Assembly: GCA_003222065.1 (NCBI GenBank)
Contig: QHUV01000068.1
Location: 1-15,275 of the forward strand
Source: Gemmatimonadota bacterium
GTDB lineage: Bacteria; Gemmatimonadota; Gemmatimonadetes; Gemmatimonadales; Gemmatimonadaceae
DNA length: 15,275 nt
Direction: 5' to 3'
The number at the start of each line of letters is the position of its first letter. Within the stretch, counting starts at the first letter, position 1. A program made the translations under genes and the position numbers. Shown here in pieces: positions 1 to 8,413 of the stretch. The notes below the pieces were generated by a model that saw only the letters and a program-made list of their open reading frames with translations, did no database searches and had not been told where the DNA came from.

Positions 1-28
1 GCTGTTCCCACACATCATCATGATCGAC

Positions 29-1660
29 TCAATGCATCTCTCCGGCCGCCGCGCGCCCACGCGGTTTGCGGATGACGAGGATCGCGGGTGCGGTGATGAT
101 GAAGCTCTTGAGGATGAGCATCCACGAATCATTGTAGCTCAGCATCAGCGCCTGTCCGGTGAGCGCTTGATCGATCGCCGCATACGCGGCCGCTTGCGCC
201 TTCACGTAGGAGTAGCCAAGGGCCATGAAGTGCGACAACGCGGCCTGGAACCGCTCGATGAAGGCTGGATTCGCCGCGTACGTGTTGGCGACGAGATCGG
301 CGCGATGGAGCGCGGTGCGGCTCTGTAAGTATGTCGTGATGATCGCGATCCCGAACGACCCGCCGAGCTGGCGCGACAGGTTGATCAATCCCGACGCCTC
401 TTGCGCCTCGCTCGGTTTGAGATTCGCATAGGCGACGTTATTGATCGGCGTGAACAGAAAGCCGAGCGCGATGCCGCGAATGATGAGCGGATACCGCGCG
501 TCCGCCTCGCCAGCGGCCGTCGTTAGGTGCCCGAGTCGCCACATCGAGTACACGAAGATCGCGATCCCGAGATAAATGAGGACGCGCGCGTCGACGAGCG
601 GTCGCGGTCCGTTGAGCAGACGGCCGCACAGCATCGCCGTGCATGCGGTGGCGATACCGCCCGGCATCAAGGTCAGTCCCGTCTCGGTCGGCGTGAAATG
701 CAGCAGATTCTGGGTGAACAGCGGAAACAGAAAGACACCGCCGTAGAGGCCGAACCCCATCGTGATGAAGAGGAAAATGGAGCCGGCGAGGTCGCGGTTC
801 CTGAGGATCCGGAAATTGACGACGGGATGCTCGTTCTTCGGCGACAACTCCCACCAGAGCATGGCAATGAGCGACACCGCGGCGACGATGCTGAGCCGGA
901 TGATCAGCGCGTCATTGAACCAATCCTTCTCGCGGCCTTCCTCGAGCACGTACTGGAGTGAGGCGAGACCGACCGTCAACAAGCTGATGCCCACCCAGTC
1001 TACCGGCCCGCTCCGCCGCTTGGCGTGCGGTGAATCGTGCAGAAAGCTCGTGACGAGAAAAACGGCGACGATTCCGATCGGGACGTTGATGAAGAAGCAC
1101 CAGCTCCAGTGATAATTGTCGGTGATCCAACCGCCGAGCGTTGGCCCGAGTGTCGGAGCGACAATGATCCCCATGATGAAGATGGCCTGCACCAGCCCTT
1201 GCTGCTCGCGCGGAAAGATCTGTCGGAGCGTCGCCTGCGCCGTGGAGAGCAGCGCCGCGCCGCCGGCGCCCTGAACGACGCGCCAGAGAATGAGCTCGCC
1301 GAGGCTGTTCGACGTGCCGCAGAGAAACGACGCGACGACGAACAGGATGATCGAAAAGGTGAGATAATTCTTACGGCCGAAGGTCGCGGTGAAAAATGCA
1401 GTCATCGGCAGCACGACGACATTCGACAGGATGTAGCCGGTGCTCACCCACGCAATCTCCTGAATCGTCGCGCCAAGATTCCCCGCCATTTGCGGCAGCG
1501 CGACGTTGATGATCGTCGTGTCGAGCACTTCCATGATCGCGGCCGTAATGAGGCCGAGGAGAATCAGCCAGCGATACTTCTCGACCTCCGAATCCGCTTC
1601 CGCCGGCGCGGGCGGTGGGGCCGGAGTTGGTGCGCTGTCGCGTACGGCCTCAGTCGACAC
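29..1660 (-). CDS. DHA2-family MFS multidrug/proton antiporter (EmrB/QacA type)
   Basis: The 543-aa product is an inner-membrane drug:H+ antiporter of the 14-helix DHA2 group. A Pro/Ala-rich cytoplasmic tail (about 1-28) leads into TM1 with the DHA2 signature LDTTIINVALP (46-56). FGRKN (94-98) is the motif A remnant, LWRVVQGAGGA (125-135) carries the TM4 Arg, and GIIVAPTLGPTLGG (164-177) is the antiporter motif C, followed by the WSWCFFINVPIG stretch typical of EmrB. The length matches the family. The start is GTG at 1658-1660; no good Shine-Dalgarno lies before it and the next Met (43) would cut off TM1. It follows the Spy-like gene by 72 bp on the same strand and is probably co-transcribed. 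No EmrA-type membrane fusion partner is visible, but one could lie beyond the left edge. The substrate cannot be inferred. Confidence 0.93.
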   Translation of the reverse strand: MSTEAVRDSAPTPAPPPAPAEADSEVEKYRWLILLGLITAAIMEVLDTTIINVALPQMAGNLGATIQEIAWVSTGYILSNVVVLPMTAFFTATFGRKNYLTFSIILFVVASFLCGTSNSLGELILWRVVQGAGGAALLSTAQATLRQIFPREQQGLVQAIFIMGIIVAPTLGPTLGGWITDNYHWSWCFFINVPIGIVAVFLVTSFLHDSPHAKRRSGPVDWVGISLLTVGLASLQYVLEEGREKDWFNDALIIRLSIVAAVSLIAMLWWELSPKNEHPVVNFRILRNRDLAGSIFLFITMGFGLYGGVFLFPLFTQNLLHFTPTETGLTLMPGGIATACTAMLCGRLLNGPRPLVDARVLIYLGIAIFVYSMWRLGHLTTAAGEADARYPLIIRGIALGFLFTPINNVAYANLKPSEAQEASGLINLSRQLGGSFGIAIITTYLQSRTALHRADLVANTYAANPAFIERFQAALSHFMALGYSYVKAQAAAYAAIDQALTGQALMLSYNDSWMLILKSFIITAPAILVIRKPRGRAAAGEMH

Positions 1661-1732
1661 GAATGCTCTGCGTGAGAGTGGCTTTGCATTCTAGTCGTTG
1701 GCGCAAGGAGTGCGCTCAGGATGACAACTCGT
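1661..1732. other. Short intergenic gap between Spy-like gene and MFS gene
   Basis: This 72-bp gap holds two small inverted repeats: GAATGC (1661-1666) with GCATTC (1686-1691), and GCGCA-AGGAG-TGCGC (1701-1715). Neither is followed by a T tract on the minus strand, so I do not call a terminator. The gap is compatible with read-through from the upstream gene. Confidence 0.35.
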
Positions 1733-2281
1733 TCACGGCGATTTGTCGCGTCCGACGGTGATGGCGGCATTTGTGCGCGCCTCCTTTACCATTTGCAGCG
1801 CTTGCTGCATCTGCGTCCCGGAAAGCACGTCGTACGCGTCCAACTCTGCATTGTGCATATTGGTGCGCAGCTCCTCTAGCGTGCGGTCGATCGCCGGCTC
1901 GGAAGGCGACGGGAGATCACCCCGCGATCGCGGCAACGCGGCACGGTCATGCTCGCTGTGTGCCCGCTCGAGCGAATCGAGCTCGCGCATGAGTGGCGTG
2001 TTCAGCGAATCGAGACGCCGCTTGATCGTCGCGACTCGGGCGAGCTGCTCAGCAGTGAGTGAGAGATCCTTGGCGTGCGCGATGATGACGTTGACGCCGT
2101 TCGCCAAGCGCAATTCCAGCGCCGGGCCGATCTCTTTCATCGCGGGATCGTCGCGACCCGGCGATCGACCGACGCTCATGCTCTGGCCGGGCGGCCGCTG
2201 CGCGCCGGCCAGAGTACCCCAGCCGATCGAGAGGAGTACCGCAGCAACGCCGTAGGATCGTCTGACGCGTCTCACGACCAT
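1733..2281 (-). CDS. Spy/CpxP-like periplasmic protein
   Basis: The 182-aa secreted protein has a Sec signal peptide (RR-rich n-region, hydrophobic 11-24) with a likely signal peptidase I cut AGA|Q at 27/28. The mature part is predicted to be all-helical and charged. It carries two LTxxQ-like motifs, LSLTAEQL (73-80) and VLSGTQMQQ (152-160). These pairs mark the Spy/CpxP/CnrX-like family of periplasmic chaperones and metal or envelope-stress sensors. A Ser/Pro-rich linker (about 112-130) separates the two halves. The ATG at 2279-2281 is preferred because the signal peptide begins at once, although no Shine-Dalgarno is seen upstream. The gene sits 72 bp before the drug-efflux gene, which fits an envelope-stress unit. 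Overall similarity to E. coli Spy appears weak, so the family is a motif-based inference. Confidence 0.72.
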   Translation of the reverse strand: MVVRRVRRSYGVAAVLLSIGWGTLAGAQRPPGQSMSVGRSPGRDDPAMKEIGPALELRLANGVNVIIAHAKDLSLTAEQLARVATIKRRLDSLNTPLMRELDSLERAHSEHDRAALPRSRGDLPSPSEPAIDRTLEELRTNMHNAELDAYDVLSGTQMQQALQMVKEARTNAAITVGRDKSP

Positions 2282-2301
2282 TGGATGTGAGGGAAGAGTT
2301 T

Positions 2302-2360
2302 AGGGCCGAGGACCTTGGGAATCCGATACCCTCGATTCTCAGCCCTGGTTCCTCGACCCT
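2302..2360 (-). terminator. Imperfect hairpin between ADOP permease and Spy-like gene
   Basis: The arms are 2302-2314 and 2347-2360. They pair over about 13 bp with one C/A mismatch (2306 and 2356) and one bulged T (2349). The roughly 32-nt loop holds a second inverted repeat, GAATC/GATTC on the minus strand. Read on the minus strand, the 3' side ends AAACTCTTCCC with no clear T run. It could be a weak terminator or attenuator after the permease, or a small dispersed repeat. Confidence 0.35.
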
Positions 2361-2368
2361 TCGGCAAA

Positions 2369-4810
2369 TTACTCCGCCCGCATGGCAATGATTGGATCCA
2401 CTCCAGCCGCGCGGCGTGCCGGCAGATAGCTCGCCAGCACGGCCACGGCGAGAAAGACCGTCGCCACGCCGGCGAACGTCAGCGGATCGGCAGGGGCGAC
2501 GCCGTACAGGAGGGTGGTGATGAGGCGAGTCAACGCGTATGCGCCGATGACGCCGAGCACGATGCCGAACAGCGTGAGCGTCAAGCCCTGGCGGATGACG
2601 AGTCGGAGAACGCGGTCGCGCTGCGCGCCGAGGGCGATGCGGATGCCGAGCTCTCGCGTCCGCTGGCTCACCGTATACGAGATGACGCCGTAAATGCCTA
2701 ACGCGGCGATCACCAGCGCGATGCCGGCGAACGAACCAAGGAGAATTGCGTAGAAACGCGGCTGCGCCACGGACTCGGCGACGGCGTTGCTCATCGTCGT
2801 GATCTCGAAGACCGGCAGGTCGGCATCTACTTCCTTGATGGCCGCTCTCGCGCCATTGACGATCAGTACCGAAGACGCCGTCGACCGCACGAGCAAGCTC
2901 ACGTCGGTGAATGGCGCCTGATAGAAGGGCACATAGATCGTCGACGGCGCTGCCTCGCTGGCGCCAAGCGCCTTCACATCACCGGCGACGCCGACGATCT
3001 CGCCTCCCGCGGTTACGGTATCGGTCTTGTTCTCCGAGCGCTGCCGTCCCCAACCGAGCGTGATGCGTTTGCCGATCGGGCTCTCATTCGGAAAGTATTG
3101 GCGGACGAACGCCTGACTGACGACCACGACCTGCGGCGCGTTAGGCGCGTCGCTCGTCTGGATGCCGCGTCCGGCGACTATCGGAATACCGAGTGTCGAG
3201 AAGAACCCTGGCGTTACGACGCGAACATCGGCGACGGTGCGCTTGTCGGGCGTGCTGGGTGGCCGATCGCTGCGCTCGAACGTGGTCCGCATGCCGTTCT
3301 CCGACAGCGGTCGGCCGAACGCCAGCGCCGAACCGTCGACATTTGGCAATGCACGCACGCGGTCCAGCAGCCGGTTGGCGAAGGTGATCGCCTGTTGGTC
3401 CCAGGGATACTTCGTGGCGGGAAGCGAGATGCTCATCGTCACCACGTTTTCCGGTCGATAGCCAGGATCCACATTCGTGAGCGCGACAAAGCTGCGCGCG
3501 AGCAGCCCGGCGCCTATCAAAAGAATCACGGCGAGCGCCATCTCGGCAACGACAAGCGCGCCGCGGGTGCGTCGCGTTCCGCGCCTGCCGCTCGATCCGC
3601 GCGTGCTCTCCTTGAGCATCTGGCCGACGTTCGTGTTCGCCGCGTGCAGAGCGGGGACGAGCCCAAAGAGCAATCCCGTTACAACGGCGACGGCGACGCT
3701 GAAGAGCAGCACGCGGCCGTCGATTGCGACGTCGGCGAGGCGCGGCACACCGCGCGGACCGAATGCCTTGACCGCGTCCACCGCCCAGGCGGCGAGCGAC
3801 GTGCCGACCAGGGCGCCGGCGAGCGAGAGCAACATACTTTCCGTCACCAGCTGGCGGACGAGCCGCTGCTTGCCGGCGCCTAACGCGGTGCGGACGGCGA
3901 TCTCCGTCTCGCGCGTCGATGCACGCACCAGAAGCAGGTTGGCGACATTGGCGCACGCGATGAGCAGCACGAAGCCGACGCCGCCGAGCATAACGAGCAA
4001 CGCTGGTCGCACCTTGCCGACGATCGCTTCGTGGAGCGGAATGGCGGTGGCGCTGAAGTGCGTGTTGCTCTGCGGATATTGCAGCTCGAGCCGACGCGCG
4101 ATCTGTGCGAGCTCCGTCGCGGCGCCTTCGACTGTTGCGCCAGGCGCGAGACGTCCAACGCCGCCGAGAAAGTGCGCGCCGCGGCTCGCGGGAACGGCCT
4201 CGTCCGAGGTTGGGATCAGCGGAAGCCAGATGTCCGTCGTCCGCGGAATGTCGAGGTGTGGCGCAACACCGATGACCGTGTAGATCGTCCCGTCGATCGC
4301 GATCTCGCGGCCGATGACGCGCGGATCACCGCCGAAGCGCGACCGCCACAACCCCTCGGACAGCACCGCCGTACGCGTAGCGTTTTTCGAGTCCTCGCTC
4401 GGCGCAAACGTGCGCCCGAGGATGGGCGAGACGCCAAGTACGGTGAAGAAACTGGCGTTGACGCGTGCGCCCGCCAACCGCAGCGGTTCGCCGTCCGCGC
4501 CCGTGAGATTGCGGGTTCCGATGTCGACCGCCGACATCGCCCCTACGAGCTTGCTTTGCGCCCGATAGTCCATGAAATCCTGGTATGACATCAGCGTGCG
4601 CTTCCCATCGCGCCCGACGGATGATACCGAGACGACGCGACTCGCATCGCGCAGGGGCAACGGTTCGAGGAGCACGCCGTTCACGATGCTGAAGACGGCC
4701 GTCGTCGCGCCGATGGCGAGCGAGAGGGTACCGATGACGATCGCCGTGAAACCCGGCGTTCGCATCAGTTTGCGCGCGGAATAACGGAGGTCGCGGACGA
4801 GAATATCCAC
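2369..4810 (-). CDS. ADOP-family ABC transporter permease (MacB/FtsX, no ATPase)
   Basis: This is a giant inner-membrane permease of the 'acidobacterial duplicated orphan permease' type, built from two tandem MacB periplasmic-core plus FtsX units. With GTG at 4808-4810 as residue 1, TM1 is about 20-47 (FTAIVIGTLSLAIGATT) and the first periplasmic domain about 50-265. FtsX unit 1 is about 270-390 (LLIACANVANLLLVRA, IAVRTALGAGKQRL). A second TM start (ALVVAEMALAVILLIGAG) is near 418-435, followed by periplasmic domain 2 and FtsX unit 2 in the last 115 residues, ending PARRAAGVDPIIAMRAE. That gives 813 aa, the usual ADOP length. The frame stays open to an ATG at 4987, but those 59 extra residues are polar, resemble nothing in the family and lie in repeat-bearing intergenic DNA. 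No SD precedes the GTG. No ATP-binding subunit is adjacent. It diverges from padR. The substrate is unknown. Confidence 0.92.
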   Translation of the reverse strand: MDILVRDLRYSARKLMRTPGFTAIVIGTLSLAIGATTAVFSIVNGVLLEPLPLRDASRVVSVSSVGRDGKRTLMSYQDFMDYRAQSKLVGAMSAVDIGTRNLTGADGEPLRLAGARVNASFFTVLGVSPILGRTFAPSEDSKNATRTAVLSEGLWRSRFGGDPRVIGREIAIDGTIYTVIGVAPHLDIPRTTDIWLPLIPTSDEAVPASRGAHFLGGVGRLAPGATVEGAATELAQIARRLELQYPQSNTHFSATAIPLHEAIVGKVRPALLVMLGGVGFVLLIACANVANLLLVRASTRETEIAVRTALGAGKQRLVRQLVTESMLLSLAGALVGTSLAAWAVDAVKAFGPRGVPRLADVAIDGRVLLFSVAVAVVTGLLFGLVPALHAANTNVGQMLKESTRGSSGRRGTRRTRGALVVAEMALAVILLIGAGLLARSFVALTNVDPGYRPENVVTMSISLPATKYPWDQQAITFANRLLDRVRALPNVDGSALAFGRPLSENGMRTTFERSDRPPSTPDKRTVADVRVVTPGFFSTLGIPIVAGRGIQTSDAPNAPQVVVVSQAFVRQYFPNESPIGKRITLGWGRQRSENKTDTVTAGGEIVGVAGDVKALGASEAAPSTIYVPFYQAPFTDVSLLVRSTASSVLIVNGARAAIKEVDADLPVFEITTMSNAVAESVAQPRFYAILLGSFAGIALVIAALGIYGVISYTVSQRTRELGIRIALGAQRDRVLRLVIRQGLTLTLFGIVLGVIGAYALTRLITTLLYGVAPADPLTFAGVATVFLAVAVLASYLPARRAAGVDPIIAMRAE

Positions 4811-4941
4811 GGTGGTGTGTAGTTGCTGGTGATTAGTGGTTGCTAGTGACGTGTGGCGAGTGGAACTACCGTGCCGCATTCGCACTCGCGCAACTCCCGA
4901 ATCGACAACGGTTTGGTTTTCGGCGTGCGCGAGGGGTCGTT

Positions 4942-4962
4942 CGCTCGTGGGACGAGCGTCCC
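4942..4962. repeat. Two overlapping alternative hairpins
   Basis: CGCTCGT-GGG-ACGAGCG (4942-4958) and GGGACG-AG-CGTCCC (4949-4962) are both perfect inverted repeats. They share bases, so only one can form at a time. No T tract follows. The role is unknown. Confidence 0.4.
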
Positions 4963-5047
4963 GAATTCGGACGGAGCTGGGAGCCATGCGCCATCGCTTC
5001 GAGCCTGGCCTTCGGCGCGCCGACCTCTAAGGACCATGCTCGCGCGG

Positions 5048-5073
5048 AGCTGCCTTCTTGACGCAGCGTGAGG
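5048..5073. repeat. 26-bp direct repeat, copy 1
   Basis: This copy is identical to 5102-5127 except at its sixth base (C here, A there) and is offset from it by 54 bp. Its core includes CTTGACGCAGCGTGAGG, which contains a -35-like TTGACG (5058-5063), but no matching -10 lies 16-18 bp downstream. Confidence 0.75.
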
Positions 5074-5101
5074 CATCGCGGCACGATGGCGCATCGCGCG
5101 T

Positions 5102-5127
5102 AGCTGACTTCTTGACGCAGCGTGAGG
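5102..5127. repeat. 26-bp direct repeat, copy 2
   Basis: This second copy ends on the first TGTA-N7-TACA palindrome and supplies the TTGACG used in the candidate padR promoter. The 54-bp period is about five helical turns, so both copies face the same side of the DNA. It may be a regulator site or a fragment of a dispersed intergenic repeat. Confidence 0.75.
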
Positions 5128-5140
5128 GTGTAGACATCAT
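5112..5140 (+). promoter_or_regulatory. Candidate sigma70-type promoter for padR
   Basis: A -35-like TTGACG (5112-5117), a 17-bp spacer and a -10-like CATCAT (5135-5140, 4 of 6 consensus bases) are present. The -10 lies inside the first TGTA-N7-TACA palindrome, as expected for a repressed promoter. It would give a leader of about 45 nt before the ATG at 5192. Confidence 0.4.
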
Positions 5141-5146
5141 ACACCC
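5126..5146. promoter_or_regulatory. Palindromic operator candidate 1 (PadR-type)
   Basis: GGGTGTA and TACACCC are perfect 7-bp arms separated by GACATCA. The core is TGTA-N7-TACA (5129-5143). It overlaps the candidate -10. PadR repressors bind TGT/ACA-type dyads and often control themselves, so padR autoregulation is the natural reading. Confidence 0.55.
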
Positions 5147-5152
5147 TGAGGC

Positions 5153-5167
5153 TGTAGCCGCTCTACA
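5153..5167. promoter_or_regulatory. Palindromic operator candidate 2 (PadR-type)
   Basis: TGTAG-CCGCT-CTACA repeats the TGTA-N7-TACA pattern exactly 24 bp after the first copy, with a different spacer sequence. Conservation of the arms but not the centre supports a protein-binding dyad. It would lie in the early leader. Confidence 0.5.
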
Positions 5168-5191
5168 TCCACAACTACAATCACCAACCAG

Positions 5192-5535
5192 ATGCCGCTC
5201 TCTCGCATCGAGCTTCTCCAAGGCACGCTCGACATGATCGTCCTCCAGAGCTTGCGGTGGGGTCCGCGCCACGGCTATGGCCTGGTCCAAATGATCCGCA
5301 CCAACTCGCGCGGCGTGCTACAGGTCGACACGGGCTCACTGTACCCCGCCCTCCATCGCCTCGAGCGTGAAGGCTCGATCGACGCGTCGTGGGAAGTGTC
5401 CGAGAATCGGCAGCGGGTGCGCGTCTACCGCCTAACGCCATTCGGGCGAAAGCGGCTCGCCGCCGAGCGCTCCCGCTGGGAGCAGCTCTCGGACGCCATC
5501 GCCGGCATCTTCACGCCTCCCCTACAGGAGGAGAC

Positions 5536-5539
<4 letters not shown>
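5192..5539 (+). CDS. PadR-family transcriptional regulator
   Basis: The 115-aa protein is of the short PadR type. It has a winged helix-turn-helix at about 6-80 (LLQGTLDMIVLQSL, GYGLVQMI) and the family hallmark GSLYPALHRLEREG at about 49-62. The wing is rich in Arg (RVRVYRLTPFGRKRL) and a short C-terminal helix serves for dimerisation. PadR proteins repress transcription from palindromic operators, and two such dyads lie just upstream. The ATG at 5192 has a C/A-rich leader and no Shine-Dalgarno; it is chosen because residues 3-10 already match the family start. The stop codon overlaps the next gene's start (ATGA), giving translational coupling with the ADOP permease. PadR-ADOP pairs of this kind recur in Acidobacteriota and Gemmatimonadota. 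The inducer is unknown. Confidence 0.95.
5526..5533 (+). promoter_or_regulatory. Ribosome binding site of second ADOP permease
   Basis: AGGAGGAG ends two bases before the ATG at 5536 and lies inside the last codons of padR. It is the strongest Shine-Dalgarno in the window, and it decides the start over the longer open frame that begins at 5389. Confidence 0.85.
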
Positions 5540-8214
<2,675 letters not shown>

Positions 8215-8220
8215 CGGGGA

Positions 8221-8267
8221 GCTCGGAGCCGTGACATATTAAGAAATCTTAATCACTGCTCGGAGCC
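8221..8267. promoter_or_regulatory. AT-rich palindrome flanked by direct repeats, upstream of susC
   Basis: ATTAAGA-AA-TCTTAAT (8238-8253) is a perfect 16-bp dyad, strikingly AT-rich for this genome. It is bracketed by two identical GCTCGGAGCC decamers (8221-8230 and 8258-8267). It lies just after the permease stop and about 160 bp before the susC start. No T tract follows, so it is more likely an operator or promoter element than a terminator. No known regulator motif is recognised. Confidence 0.45.
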
Positions 8268-8399
8268 CGTCGCTCTCCGTGACGCCGAACCCGATCGATA
8301 GGGTTCTTTCGACGTTCCCGTCATCCGACGCCAGGCCGATCCGCCACCACGGGTGCGCGGGTCGTCGTCGTCGTCCCGCCCAATCACGTTCCCGCTCTC

Positions 8400-8404
8400 A
8401 GGAG
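8400..8404 (+). promoter_or_regulatory. Ribosome binding site of susC-like gene
   Basis: AGGAG sits 9 nt before ATG 8414. This fixes the start at the Met that begins the signal peptide rather than at the frame opening at 8279. Confidence 0.75.
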
Positions 8405-8413
8405 CCGGTGAAG

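Larger units (their letters stand above)
4811..5191. other. Divergent intergenic region between ADOP permease and padR
   Basis: This 381-bp region has no convincing gene. From left to right it holds a C/A-rich leader (minus-strand sense) next to the permease start and two overlapping, mutually exclusive hairpins at 4942-4962. It then holds the two copies of a 26-bp direct repeat (5048-5073, 5102-5127), a candidate promoter facing padR (5112-5140), and two TGTA-N7-TACA palindromes (5129-5167). A C/A-rich leader runs into the padR ATG. Open frames inside it on both strands are short, Arg-rich and repeat-derived. Confidence 0.7.

Noticed and set aside
1037..1675. Plus-strand open frame (212 aa) over the MFS gene
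   Set aside because: It is a charged, low-complexity shadow of the MFS coding strand with no start signal or homology.
4811..4987. 59-residue N-terminal extension of the minus-strand ADOP permease
   Set aside because: It is polar and unlike the family, and it lies in repeat-bearing intergenic DNA. The remaining 813 aa already match full ADOP length.
4866..5144. Open frame of 92 aa on the minus strand in the divergent region
   Set aside because: It is built from the direct repeats and hairpins, has no start signal and no recognisable domain.
8238..8253. AT-rich palindrome as terminator of the padR-ADOP operon
   Set aside because: The stem is weak (A/T pairs), the loop only 2 nt and no T tract follows, so an operator or promoter role is more likely.
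8369..8384. GTCGTCGTCGTCGTCC run as a CRISPR or functional repeat
   Set aside because: It is a short trinucleotide run with no spacers, typical of GC-rich DNA.
8279..8413. 45-residue N-terminal extension of the susC-like protein
   Set aside because: It would bury the signal peptide behind an Arg/Pro-rich stretch. A good SD and ATG at 8414 give a normal precursor.
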